Assembly (NCBI GenBank): GCA_002395065.1
Contig: DGVS01000008.1
Span: 1-64,000, forward strand
Source of the DNA: Caryophanales bacterium UBA4278
Lineage (GTDB): Bacteria > Bacillota_I > Bacilli_A > RFN20 > CAG-826
Reading direction: 5' to 3'
Length of the DNA stretch: 64,000 bases
Shown here: one piece after another, positions 40,701-48,536 of the stretch
How positions within the stretch are numbered: the first letter of the stretch is position 1
How the letters are laid out: each line of letters opens with the position of its first letter
Notes under the pieces: model-generated
Seen by the model: only the letters and a program-made list of their open reading frames with translations
Database searches by the model: none
Told to the model about the DNA's origin: nothing
Translations under genes and position numbers: made by a program

Positions 40701-42176
40701 ATGAAAAATCAGGTTCAATCAAACGTTATTGTAAATCTCATTCGAACAGTAACGATGACATTATTGTCTTTCGTTACTTTTCCATATGTATGTCGAGTTC
40801 TTGGAGATTCCGCATTAGGGTTATATTCGTGGGCCGCCGCTTTTGTCTACTACTTTGTAGTTCTTGCAAAAGTCGCTATTCCAAATATTGCTGTTCGCGA
40901 ATGTATTAAAGTGCGCAACAATCCAGATGAACTATCCACTAAGGTTCAGGAGTTCTTTATCATTCAAGCTATTGCAACATTAGTCTCGTTTGGATTAATG
41001 GCAATCCTTGTTTTTACTATTCCAGCCTTAAGAGAAACCAAAACACTTGTCTTCATATTGAGCATCAATTTTTTAACCAATGTTTTGACATTCGAATGGT
41101 TATATCAAGCATTTGAAAAGCACACATATCTTGCTATTCGTTCAGTCATTATTGCCTCAGTTATTGATATTATAATTTTCGCCACAATTCGAAGACCGGA
41201 AAATGTTATTTTGTATTCTTTCCTAGTTGTTTCAACTGGTTTATTAACTATGGTCTCCAATTTAATTTACCTGCCAAAACTCGTACGAATTAAGAAATGT
41301 AGACCTTATAACTTCAAACAATATATTCCTGTTTTAGCAACGCTTTTAGTCATTGCCTTTGTCGGTTCTTTGTATGATAAAACAGACACTTTTATTCTTG
41401 GCCTAATTGATCCGTCTAAAACATCTGTTGGTTCATATACAGTAGGAGTCAAGTCAATCGAAATAGTTCTAGGAATAGTTATGTCACTTAGTGCTGTCTT
41501 TGTGCCAAGAGCAGTTTACTATCAACAAAAAGAAGATGAGAAACAATTCAATAACTTGAACATGTATTCTGGAAATATAACATTGTTAATTGTTCTTCCG
41601 GCTATTGCTTTATCAATCACCCTGGCCATGCCTATCACCAAGGTCATCTCTGGTTTAAGTGGCTATGCTGATGCAGGAACAATTTTAATGGTTCTTTCAA
41701 GCATGATGGCTACATTTTCAATTTGCAATATCGTCTACACTCAGATCTTGATTCCACAAAAAAAGGAAAGGTTTTACCTTTATGTCATATTGGTGTCTGT
41801 AGTATTGAATGTGGCATTATCAGTTTTGTTTGGTGTTGTTGTTTTCAAAGACCACCCAGCTATTGGCGTTGCTGTTGGTACCGCTGTAACAGACTTACTG
41901 ATGCTAGCGTGTTTAATTGGCCTAACTTGGAAAAATTCCAAACAAATCATCTTCAACACGAACAACATTAAGCTTCTTGTTCTTGCTATTGCTATCGCTC
42001 TTATTAACATCTTTATTAGACAACCGATAGAAGCCGCGTTCTTAAAAACAATGAATGAGGAAACAGCCTACATTATTGAGATTGTTGTGGTCTTCTTAAT
42101 CGACGCTATCATTTACGTTGCCGGTTTAATATTAAGCCGAGAAAAATTCGTTCGCTCTTTAAAATTAAAAAGGTAA
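40701..42176 (+). CDS. Polysaccharide flippase, Wzx/MOP type
   Basis: A 491-residue protein with about 12-14 membrane helices of the MOP (Wzx/RfbX) exporter superfamily. The N-terminal pattern of an amphipathic start, VNLIRTVTMTLLSFVTFPYVCRVLG, then LGLYSWAAAFVYYF, is characteristic. It flips undecaprenyl-linked oligosaccharides across the membrane. TAATAT lies 13 bases before the ATG without a Shine-Dalgarno sequence, so the leader is very short. It is followed after 6 bases by the TupA-like gene. Confidence 0.92.
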   Translation: MKNQVQSNVIVNLIRTVTMTLLSFVTFPYVCRVLGDSALGLYSWAAAFVYYFVVLAKVAIPNIAVRECIKVRNNPDELSTKVQEFFIIQAIATLVSFGLMAILVFTIPALRETKTLVFILSINFLTNVLTFEWLYQAFEKHTYLAIRSVIIASVIDIIIFATIRRPENVILYSFLVVSTGLLTMVSNLIYLPKLVRIKKCRPYNFKQYIPVLATLLVIAFVGSLYDKTDTFILGLIDPSKTSVGSYTVGVKSIEIVLGIVMSLSAVFVPRAVYYQQKEDEKQFNNLNMYSGNITLLIVLPAIALSITLAMPITKVISGLSGYADAGTILMVLSSMMATFSICNIVYTQILIPQKKERFYLYVILVSVVLNVALSVLFGVVVFKDHPAIGVAVGTAVTDLLMLACLIGLTWKNSKQIIFNTNNIKLLVLAIAIALINIFIRQPIEAAFLKTMNEETAYIIEIVVVFLIDAIIYVAGLILSREKFVRSLKLKR

Positions 42177-42182
42177 AAAACT

Positions 42183-43058
42183 ATGGCAAAACTTCAATGT
42201 TTTAGAAATATCCTTATCAAAACCTGCCCGGTTTTTTATGTGAAAAAACAATACAAATACATTACTCATCACAAACTTAATTTAAAAAATCCGGTACGCT
42301 ATACCGAAAAACTTCAATACTTGCGTTTGTTCGTATACCCAAAAGATTTAGAGGTTATTCGTTGCGCATCTCGCGACGGTGCACGCGAATATTTAAAAGA
42401 ACAAGGATTCGAAGATTTACTGATTAAGTCATATGGTGTTTTTGATCGATTCGAAGATATTGACTTTAAAAAACTTCCAAACCAATTTGTTTTAAAATGT
42501 ACACACGCCTGTGCGTTTAATGAGATAGTTAGAGACAAGTCTAAATTCGATCTCGAAGCATCTAGAAAGAAATTTCATAAGTGGCTTAATACAAATTACG
42601 GCAATATGACTTGTGAAAAACATTATTCGCCAATCAAACCACGAATAATCGTTGAAGAATATATTGGCGAACTTGAACACCTTCCCACAGAATACAAAAT
42701 ACATGTCTTCAATGGCAAGGCAAAATCGCTTTACGTTGTTACTGGCAGAGGCGAAGATATTCGCTATAACAATTACTACATTGATTGGACGCCATTTGAT
42801 GGTTCTCAGTTTAATGGGTGGAAGAAAACGGATTATGAATTAGAAAAGCCAAAGAACTGGGAAAGAATGGTTAAGATTTCTGAACAATTAGGAAAAATCT
42901 TCCCATTTGTTCGTGTTGATTTATACAACATAAATGGAAAGATTTATTTCTCTGAACTGACGTTCACCCCTGCAAAAGGCACATTAATTCTTGATGATGA
43001 TAAGTGTGATTTTGAAATGGGAGAATGGTTAGATATCTCAAAATTTTTAAAACATTAA
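42183..43058 (+). CDS. TupA-like ATP-grasp protein
   Basis: A 291-residue member of the TupA-like ATP-grasp family found in surface-polysaccharide clusters. The N-terminal YTEKLQYLRLF segment is near 40, the ATP-binding stretch NQFVLKCTHACAFN is near 100-113 (the family has VLKxxHgsg here), and IIVEEYIGE near 156 and FVRVDLYNINGKIYFSELTFTP near 240-262 complete the site. TupA proteins attach amino-acid-like groups during glycan or teichuronopeptide synthesis. The C-terminal stop overlaps that of the convergent lipoprotein gene (TTAA). Confidence 0.88.
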   Translation: MAKLQCFRNILIKTCPVFYVKKQYKYITHHKLNLKNPVRYTEKLQYLRLFVYPKDLEVIRCASRDGAREYLKEQGFEDLLIKSYGVFDRFEDIDFKKLPNQFVLKCTHACAFNEIVRDKSKFDLEASRKKFHKWLNTNYGNMTCEKHYSPIKPRIIVEEYIGELEHLPTEYKIHVFNGKAKSLYVVTGRGEDIRYNNYYIDWTPFDGSQFNGWKKTDYELEKPKNWERMVKISEQLGKIFPFVRVDLYNINGKIYFSELTFTPAKGTLILDDDKCDFEMGEWLDISKFLKH

Positions 43059-43855
43059 TACCAAACAGAACCTGGAAGGAGCACTTCATAAAGCATAATG
43101 CTGAAGTGTTCTTTTTCTTTGTTTGGATCGCTTGTGTAATCGTCTGTAATCTCGTATCCAGAATATTGAGTTTTATCTTTTAGTTCAAATTCAAAGGACA
43201 TGGCATCAGCTCCATAAATCTTTGAACCAACTTCTTCGGTAAAATCCATTTGGACATATGTCGTGTTTCCATTGTTATCTGATGAGATTGGTAAATCGGC
43301 GAACACAAAATCAACTCTGTTATATGTGTTTGTTCCTTCTACGCGTACATAGAACTTCATGGTTACATCAACTTTAATCTTGGTATAAGGCTTTCTTGCC
43401 TCAGAACTTGGGAAGGAAATAGTTGTACCTCCTCGCAGTGCAAAAGCTAATCCTTGGCTACCACGATATTCTTTGGGAAAGAACGTTCCATAACCAGTCT
43501 TGTTTAACTGAACTCTTGAACGGGTTGTAAGACCGTCACAACGTAATCTTCCATCATAAAGTTTAGATAAATAGCCATATGAAAATTTGTCTTCTTCTTT
43601 AATTAAATTCTTCACATCAAATCCATAATCTGAATGGTCATTAGGAATCTCTTTATTATCGAGATATACAAGATTTGACACGTGAATTGTGGAGATTTCT
43701 CCAATTTCCACTTTGTCTACACCACCCCATTCAGTGTAATAGTTGTTATCGAAAACTGAGGAATTATAACGACCATGTTCGAATGATTCATCGGTCTTTC
43801 TACAACCAACAAGAACCATTGCTAAAACAGGAAGAATTAAGTATCTCTTTTTCAT
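43055..43855 (-). CDS. Putative lipoprotein in the polysaccharide cluster
   Basis: A 266-residue lipoprotein with a short signal peptide ending in MVLVGC (Cys near 18). The mature part is mostly beta-strand-like, with a Tyr/Thr/Gly-rich composition, and may be a jelly-roll or carbohydrate-binding-type domain; this is a guess from pattern only. CAGGAGGAAAAACA precedes the ATG, which overlaps the stop of the polymerase/ligase gene (ATGA), so the two are cotranslated. The function is unknown. Confidence 0.75.
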   Translation of the reverse strand: MKKRYLILPVLAMVLVGCRKTDESFEHGRYNSSVFDNNYYTEWGGVDKVEIGEISTIHVSNLVYLDNKEIPNDHSDYGFDVKNLIKEEDKFSYGYLSKLYDGRLRCDGLTTRSRVQLNKTGYGTFFPKEYRGSQGLAFALRGGTTISFPSSEARKPYTKIKVDVTMKFYVRVEGTNTYNRVDFVFADLPISSDNNGNTTYVQMDFTEEVGSKIYGADAMSFEFELKDKTQYSGYEITDDYTSDPNKEKEHFSIMLYEVLLPGSVWY

Positions 43856-45300
43856 TGTTTTTCCTCCTGATCGCTATCGCTAAAATCATATTCTTCAACC
43901 GCCGAAATACCTTTGCCTGTATCAGCTTGTTTTTTAATTTTCTTCTCAAATTCAACCGGTTCTATACCTTTGGCATTGGCGACGTAACCAAGTAAAAAAA
44001 GCAGAACCATAAACATCGTAAAGCGGCTAAATGAATTCAAATAGGTGCTAACGTGTATTAATGGAAATGTTTCAAACGCAACTGAATAATAAAGAACAAA
44101 AATAATTAAAAATGTAATAATGACTGATTTTGTAAGATGACTATCATTGCTTTTTGAAACATAGCGCTTTGTTGCAAAGAACGAAAAGACTCCAAAAACA
44201 ACTAGAGCAATTAAGGCAAAAATTCCACCCTCTTTTAAAACTTCTAATTCAAAATGTCCGCTAGAAGACATTAATGCCTTTTCTGTTGCTCCATATACAT
44301 CTTCGATATTTCCGGCTTTAAAACCAAATAGGTTATACGGCTTAAGAGCTGGGGCTAAAACATCATTGATGCCAGACATAACATGATTTGTGTTGAATAA
44401 ATGATCAGTGAACGAGTTGGCGGCAATCGCTTTTGCAAACCCTTCTGAAACATTATTTAAAACAACAAGGAAAACACCAATTCCAATTAATGTAAGGATA
44501 ACAATTAACGCCCACTTTAATAATTTTTTAAATAATTCGTTATCCTTGAAAAACTTATAAATAGAGCCAATCACTAAAATAATTGCAAGGAATATAATTC
44601 CGGTTAGCGATGTAACTGTTGCTATAGCAACAATTGAAATAACGGCATAAATTGAAACAATCAAAAACTTTTTTGTTTCTTTTTTTCGATCAATAAAGAA
44701 CAGGGCCGGAATCGACGTAGCTAGTAGGACAGCAAATTGTGTGCCATAAGAAATTGTTGATTCATAAAATTTTAAACCAATTATCACACTCATTTCTTTG
44801 GTAAGGTCAATTACCTCACCACGATAATAACCATCTGGTCTGGAAGAATAGATTAAAGGATAAAATGGCCCGTAATCGAACCATGTAGCGAACATATTGA
44901 TTAACACGAGCAAAGCCAATCCACCACCAATGCAAATTAAGGCAAGTTCAATGTTAAACGATTCGTTTCTTCTGGCACTCAGTCCCATGAAAAAGAATCC
45001 AAGAATACCAAATAGAGCGCAAATATTATTCAGTGTGTTCCCGGCGTAATAATCTGATCCACCAAAACTTACAAGAACAGCAAAAATAATTAGCGGAATA
45101 ATTAAAACTAGCAGTCTTACTAATTCGCCTTTTTTAAATTGACTGCCACTCGTTATGAACGAAAAAACCGCTACCAAAAATCCGGCAACGTGAAAAACGA
45201 TATTAACACCACCAAGCCCAAAGGTCGTTAAGGCTAGAACCTCAAAAATTAGGAACGCTACGATTCCTTCATAAGCTTTGAGTGAATTTTTTACAGTCAT
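43852..45300 (-). CDS. O-antigen polymerase/ligase-like membrane protein (Wzy/WaaL type)
   Basis: A 482-residue protein with about ten to twelve membrane helices and a large extracytoplasmic loop (about 265-345), as in Wzy polymerases and WaaL-like ligases. The C-terminal tail is polar and acidic (ends SDSDQEEKQ). It would polymerise or attach the glycan flipped by the 40701 protein. The first 12 bases upstream hold a TATAAT (45307-45312) just after the rlmH stop, and no Shine-Dalgarno sequence is present. Confidence 0.8.
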   Translation of the reverse strand: MTVKNSLKAYEGIVAFLIFEVLALTTFGLGGVNIVFHVAGFLVAVFSFITSGSQFKKGELVRLLVLIIPLIIFAVLVSFGGSDYYAGNTLNNICALFGILGFFFMGLSARRNESFNIELALICIGGGLALLVLINMFATWFDYGPFYPLIYSSRPDGYYRGEVIDLTKEMSVIIGLKFYESTISYGTQFAVLLATSIPALFFIDRKKETKKFLIVSIYAVISIVAIATVTSLTGIIFLAIILVIGSIYKFFKDNELFKKLLKWALIVILTLIGIGVFLVVLNNVSEGFAKAIAANSFTDHLFNTNHVMSGINDVLAPALKPYNLFGFKAGNIEDVYGATEKALMSSSGHFELEVLKEGGIFALIALVVFGVFSFFATKRYVSKSNDSHLTKSVIITFLIIFVLYYSVAFETFPLIHVSTYLNSFSRFTMFMVLLFLLGYVANAKGIEPVEFEKKIKKQADTGKGISAVEEYDFSDSDQEEKQ

Positions 45301-45306
45301 ACGTAA

Positions 45307-45312
45307 ATTATA
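45307..45312 (-). promoter_or_regulatory. -10 element, leaderless start of the 45300 gene
   Basis: TATAAT on the minus strand begins right after the rlmH stop codon and ends 6 bases before ATG 45300. The 12-base gap holds nothing else. Confidence 0.65.
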
Positions 45313-45792
45313 TTACTTATGATATGTTTCGTGATTTAAAATTTTGAAAGAACGGTAGATTTGTTCCAAAAGAACCAATCTAGTCATCTGATGAAGAAAA
45401 GTCATTTTTGAAAGAGAAATCGATGTGTTTGCTCTCTTTTTAAGCTCATCAGAAAGTCCATACGATCCGCCGATGACAAAAGTTAAAAAAGCGCCTGCAA
45501 ATTCCAACTTTTTTTGCAAAAATGTAGCAAATTCTTCTGAAGAAAATTCCCTGCAATTCATATCTAAATTTATTATAACATCACTACTCTTAACCAATTT
45601 CAAAACGCGTTTTCCCTCTTCGTTTTTTGCACGTTCAATATCTGATTGATTTGGGTTATCTTTTACAGGTGAATCTGCCACTTCCACTATTTCAACATCG
45701 CAGTATGGTTTAATTCTTTTAACGTATTCGAAAATACCCGATTTCAAATAATCTTCTTTGATTTTTCCAATAGTAATAATTCGAATTCGCAT
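45313..45792 (-). CDS. rlmH: 23S rRNA pseudouridine-1915 N3-methyltransferase
   Basis: A 159-residue SPOUT methyltransferase. The SAM-binding knot reads TFVIGGSYGLSDELKKRA near 100-118, and the C-terminal substrate end is LNHETYHK. The family's usual length is 155-160. A TATAAT ends 6 bases before the ATG and no Shine-Dalgarno sequence is present. In Bacilli it commonly lies near walJ, as here. Confidence 0.96.
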   Translation of the reverse strand: MRIRIITIGKIKEDYLKSGIFEYVKRIKPYCDVEIVEVADSPVKDNPNQSDIERAKNEEGKRVLKLVKSSDVIINLDMNCREFSSEEFATFLQKKLEFAGAFLTFVIGGSYGLSDELKKRANTSISLSKMTFLHQMTRLVLLEQIYRSFKILNHETYHK

Positions 45793-45798
45793 GAACTT

Positions 45799-45804
45799 AT
45801 TATA
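45799..45804 (-). promoter_or_regulatory. -10 element, leaderless start of rlmH
   Basis: TATAAT on the minus strand ends 6 bases before ATG 45792. There is no Shine-Dalgarno sequence. Confidence 0.65.
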
Positions 45805-45822
45805 CTGAAATAACTTTTCTAT

Positions 45823-45852
45823 AAAAAGAAAACTCTAGCTCTTAACTAGAGT
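45823..45852 (-). terminator. Terminator after tmRNA
   Basis: On the minus strand ACTCTAG pairs with CTAGAGT (7-base loop), followed by TTTTCTTTTT. It lies about 10 bases after the tmRNA CCA end. Confidence 0.85.
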
Positions 45853-45862
45853 AAGTCTTCAT

Positions 45863-46257
45863 TGGTGGAGTCGGCGGGCATCGCACCCGTGTCCACAGAA
45901 GGCCCCACAATAACGTCTACAGCTTAGACGATATTAGTGATCTCGTATGTTCTTTGCATATCGCCTGCTTGAACAATACAATGTTCATTAACGTTCGACA
46001 ATGATTAGCGAACCAACTGTCATTATCTATCCTTTTGGTATGACACCTACTTCAAGCGTGAAAGGCTAAAACCTTGAAGGGCGGTCTGTCCGGCGCCTAG
46101 CGTCGGTCCCTATGTCGGGTCGCTTATGCGAAGCAGACGGCTTGAGCTCTAGGAGCTCTCATATAACTGTTGTCAGTTATTTTGTTTTGATGATAACGTC
46201 ATCACTCGGCTGCAGTTAATGCCAGGCAATCATCCGTGTCGAAACTATATCGACCCC
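45863..46257 (-). ncRNA. ssrA: Transfer-messenger RNA (tmRNA)
   Basis: About 395 bases on the minus strand. The 5' end starts GGGGTCGATATAGTTTCGAC, and the 3' end is the tRNA-like T-arm GGGTGCGATGCCC followed by CGACTCCACCA, with CCA encoded. The likely tag frame ends Ala-Val-Cys-Phe-Ala before a TAA at 46126-46124, which lies in a small hairpin (GCTT / AAGC), as in other tmRNAs. The frame is open for at most 24 codons after an in-frame TGA. I cannot place the resume codon exactly. The Phe-Ala end differs from the usual Leu-Ala-Ala and resembles mollicute tags. Confidence 0.95.
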
Positions 46258-46269
46258 AAATGTGTGATT

Positions 46270-46298
46270 ATCTTATCACGGTAATTAGTTTTCTACAA
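46270..46298 (-). promoter_or_regulatory. tmRNA promoter
   Basis: TTGTAG (46293-46298) and TAAGAT (46270-46275) on the minus strand are 17 bp apart. The predicted start is a few bases before the mature 5' GGGG, which leaves a short leader for RNase P to remove. Confidence 0.6.
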
Positions 46299-46311
46299 AT
46301 ATTTATTTGTT

Positions 46312-46339
46312 TTGCCCAATTTCTTTGATAACATATATT
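46312..46339 (+). promoter_or_regulatory. Promoter with leaderless start of the 46345 gene
   Basis: TTGCCC (46312-46317) and TATATT (46334-46339) are 16 bp apart. The -10 ends 5 bases before ATG 46345, with no Shine-Dalgarno sequence. Confidence 0.6.
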
Positions 46340-46344
46340 GCGCT

Positions 46345-47415
46345 ATGAAAAACTTCAAATTAATTCTCAAATCACTATTCTCAAATAATGCTGCCGTTGA
46401 AGGTGCTCGTCACCGTCCATGGTATTTCGCAGTAATTATGTTCTTTGTATCAATGGTTCTTGCATTGGTACCAATCTTTGTAACAAACGTCTCTAAACGC
46501 GGATCTGATGTTGTTAAAAACTATAGTTACAACATGGATAATCTTTCTCTTCGCTTTAGCGAAGAATTAAAAAACAAGAACGTTGAACTAGAAGTTAGTT
46601 ACAACGAAGCGGAAAAGAAAAACATCCTCATTACTGACCAAAGTGCATGGGATGCCGCGTTCCCTGAAACATACAAATTTAAAGACGTTGATTATCATGT
46701 TTATGTCCACAAGAACGAGGCTGCTCAAAACGATCTTCTTGCCTATTATTTAGGCGCAATGTTAAGCAGCGATCTTTCTGATTTTGCCAAATCTGTTGAG
46801 CAATTCTATAAGGACAGCAACACAAATTTACCAAGTTTAATCATCATGACTGATAGCCAATTTGTCGTTTATGTCTGCAATCCACAAAGAGGCGCAACAA
46901 TTGGTTCTGTTGTTGGAGATTACCAATCTACTAAAGTAGGTTGGAAATTAAATCAACTTCTTTCAGAAAAACCACACGCTACCGCTGACGAATACGCCGA
47001 GTACCGCGCGGAAACATGGAATAACTGGAAATCCTTCTATGATGAGGTTTACAACAAAAACCGCATTACAGGAACCTGGACTACAACATTAATTATGCTT
47101 GGTATTGATGCTGCTTTAGTCTTCTTTATGGGCTTAATGGTCTTCATCTTAACAAGAGGAAAGAACAACCCATTCCGCATCTACACCTTCTGGGAATCAA
47201 TGAAGGTTGCGATGTGGGCCGCCAACATGCCTGCTGTCTTAACATGTGGCCTCGGATTCTTAATCACTGGATTCATGCAAGTGTTATTCGCACTTCTCAT
47301 CGGTGTCCGCGTTATGTGGTTAACAATGAAAACGCTTGGGCCAAACAATGCTCCAACCCCGTCTTCCAATTACAAGGAAGTCAAAACGGTTACAGCAAAA
47401 CCAAGTAAAAAATAA
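46345..47415 (+). CDS. Membrane protein, possibly DUF1189-like
   Basis: A 356-residue protein. One membrane segment near 28-48 is followed by a long, probably extracytoplasmic, domain (about 50-245), then two or three membrane segments near 255-340 and a basic Lys-rich end. This layout is reminiscent of DUF1189 proteins, but I cannot confirm it. The open frame reaches back to 46312, but that start lies inside the -35 box; ATG 46345 is preferred. It ends before a bidirectional terminator. The function is unknown. Confidence 0.65.
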   Translation: MKNFKLILKSLFSNNAAVEGARHRPWYFAVIMFFVSMVLALVPIFVTNVSKRGSDVVKNYSYNMDNLSLRFSEELKNKNVELEVSYNEAEKKNILITDQSAWDAAFPETYKFKDVDYHVYVHKNEAAQNDLLAYYLGAMLSSDLSDFAKSVEQFYKDSNTNLPSLIIMTDSQFVVYVCNPQRGATIGSVVGDYQSTKVGWKLNQLLSEKPHATADEYAEYRAETWNNWKSFYDEVYNKNRITGTWTTTLIMLGIDAALVFFMGLMVFILTRGKNNPFRIYTFWESMKVAMWAANMPAVLTCGLGFLITGFMQVLFALLIGVRVMWLTMKTLGPNNAPTPSSNYKEVKTVTAKPSKK

Positions 47416-47422
47416 GAAAGTT

Positions 47423-47456
47423 AAAAACCTGCGAGTCAATCAATCGCAGGTTTTTT
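47423..47456. terminator. Bidirectional terminator
   Basis: AACCTGCGA / TCGCAGGTT with a 9-base loop, A-run before and T-run after. It lies between two convergent genes, and its T-run touches the stop codon of the minus-strand 47455 gene. Confidence 0.9.
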
Positions 47457-47793
47457 AGTCGCCGTAATCAGAGCCTCGAGATTTATCTTCGAAGTAGACA
47501 TTTATTGGGTCAGTCACATCAGTGAATTCAAGTAATTTGAACCCTTCAATTTCAATGAACGGATTTTCAAAATCATTGACAAAAATCACATTTTTTCTTT
47601 CAAAAGCTGTCTTTTTTAATTGTTGGATAACCTTATCAAAATTTTCTGGTTGAATTTCTTTAAAGATCATTAGTTGAGTATAAAAAGTTGGCTCAATATA
47701 AAACTTTTCACCAGTCGGAAACTGAAAACCACGGATGAAAGATGTATGTTCATCTTGTAGCGAAATTAAATCATTAAATTCTTCGTAGTTCAT
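47455..47793 (-). CDS. Conserved-looking small protein, unknown
   Basis: A 112-residue soluble, acidic protein without membrane segments or a recognisable motif. The pattern of short strands and helices (FYIEPTFYTQLMIF, ENFDKVIQQLKKTAF, NVIFVNDF) suggests an alpha/beta fold. AGGAGGAAAGGA precedes ATG 47793; the open frame extends to 47832 but lacks such a site. It overlaps the end of the walJ-like gene by 4 bases and is probably its operon partner. Confidence 0.65.
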   Translation of the reverse strand: MNYEEFNDLISLQDEHTSFIRGFQFPTGEKFYIEPTFYTQLMIFKEIQPENFDKVIQQLKKTAFERKNVIFVNDFENPFIEIEGFKLLEFTDVTDPINVYFEDKSRGSDYGD

Positions 47794-48536
47794 TCCTTTC
47801 CTCCTAGAGTCATTTCGAATTGGTTCGCACAATGAATTTTAATTCCTTGTGTTTTTATTTTACGCTTCCTAAATATTTTTTCATATGCAGAAAGAGCTTT
47901 TTCAGGAGTGTTTGCTTCCTGAGATAGATGCGCTAGAACAATCTCTTTTGTCTTTGGACCAATTGAATCAGCCATATAAAAAGCAGAGTCTTCGTTACAT
48001 AAGTGACCGTGGTCAGAAAGTATTCTTTGTTTTAAGACTTCTGGGCGGTTTGTTTTAAGTAACATTCTTCGATCATGGTTTGATTCAATGATGTAGTAAT
48101 CGGCATTTTTAATCATCTCTAACGTTTTATCTGGGATAAAACCTGTATCGGTTAGATAAACAAGTGTCTCCTGATCTGCGCTAACAATATAACCAACAGT
48201 ATTCGGTGCATCATGAGACGCTTCAATTGCAATTATATCTAATCCATTTATATGAAATTTCTTGCCGATTTTAACAATGTTAATATCACCGCATTCATAT
48301 GTGCCTTTTGTGCAATAGATTGGAAGCGGATCAAGATAACCAATTCCAAGCGTATGATCGCTATGTGAATGGGTAATTAAAAGAGCATCAATATCTAACA
48401 ATTTTTTATTCCAAACAGCCAATCCTTCTTTTAAGCATTTCAAAGAAATACCCATATCAATTAAAAGAACGCAACCGTTATGTTCGATAAGGGTTGCGTT
48501 TCCTTTTGATCCTGACTGAATTACATTAAATTTCAT
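47790..48536 (-). CDS. walJ: Metallo-beta-lactamase fold hydrolase (WalJ/YycJ-like)
   Basis: A 248-residue MBL-fold protein. The metal-binding HxHxDH is THSHSDHTLG near residue 57. Further metal ligands are in EASHDAPNTVG near 105, TDTGFIP near 130 and the HLSQEANTPEKAL segment near 198. Strong resemblance is to YycJ/WalJ, a putative exonuclease of the Bacilli walRK region. The walRK genes themselves are absent here. The ATG overlaps the dnaB stop. Confidence 0.88.
   Translation of the reverse strand: MKFNVIQSGSKGNATLIEHNGCVLLIDMGISLKCLKEGLAVWNKKLLDIDALLITHSHSDHTLGIGYLDPLPIYCTKGTYECGDINIVKIGKKFHINGLDIIAIEASHDAPNTVGYIVSADQETLVYLTDTGFIPDKTLEMIKNADYYIIESNHDRRMLLKTNRPEVLKQRILSDHGHLCNEDSAFYMADSIGPKTKEIVLAHLSQEANTPEKALSAYEKIFRKRKIKTQGIKIHCANQFEMTLGGKE

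Noticed and set aside
45793..46344. Cluster of small frames between rlmH and the 46345 gene
   Set aside because: The region is fully explained by tmRNA, its terminator and its promoter.
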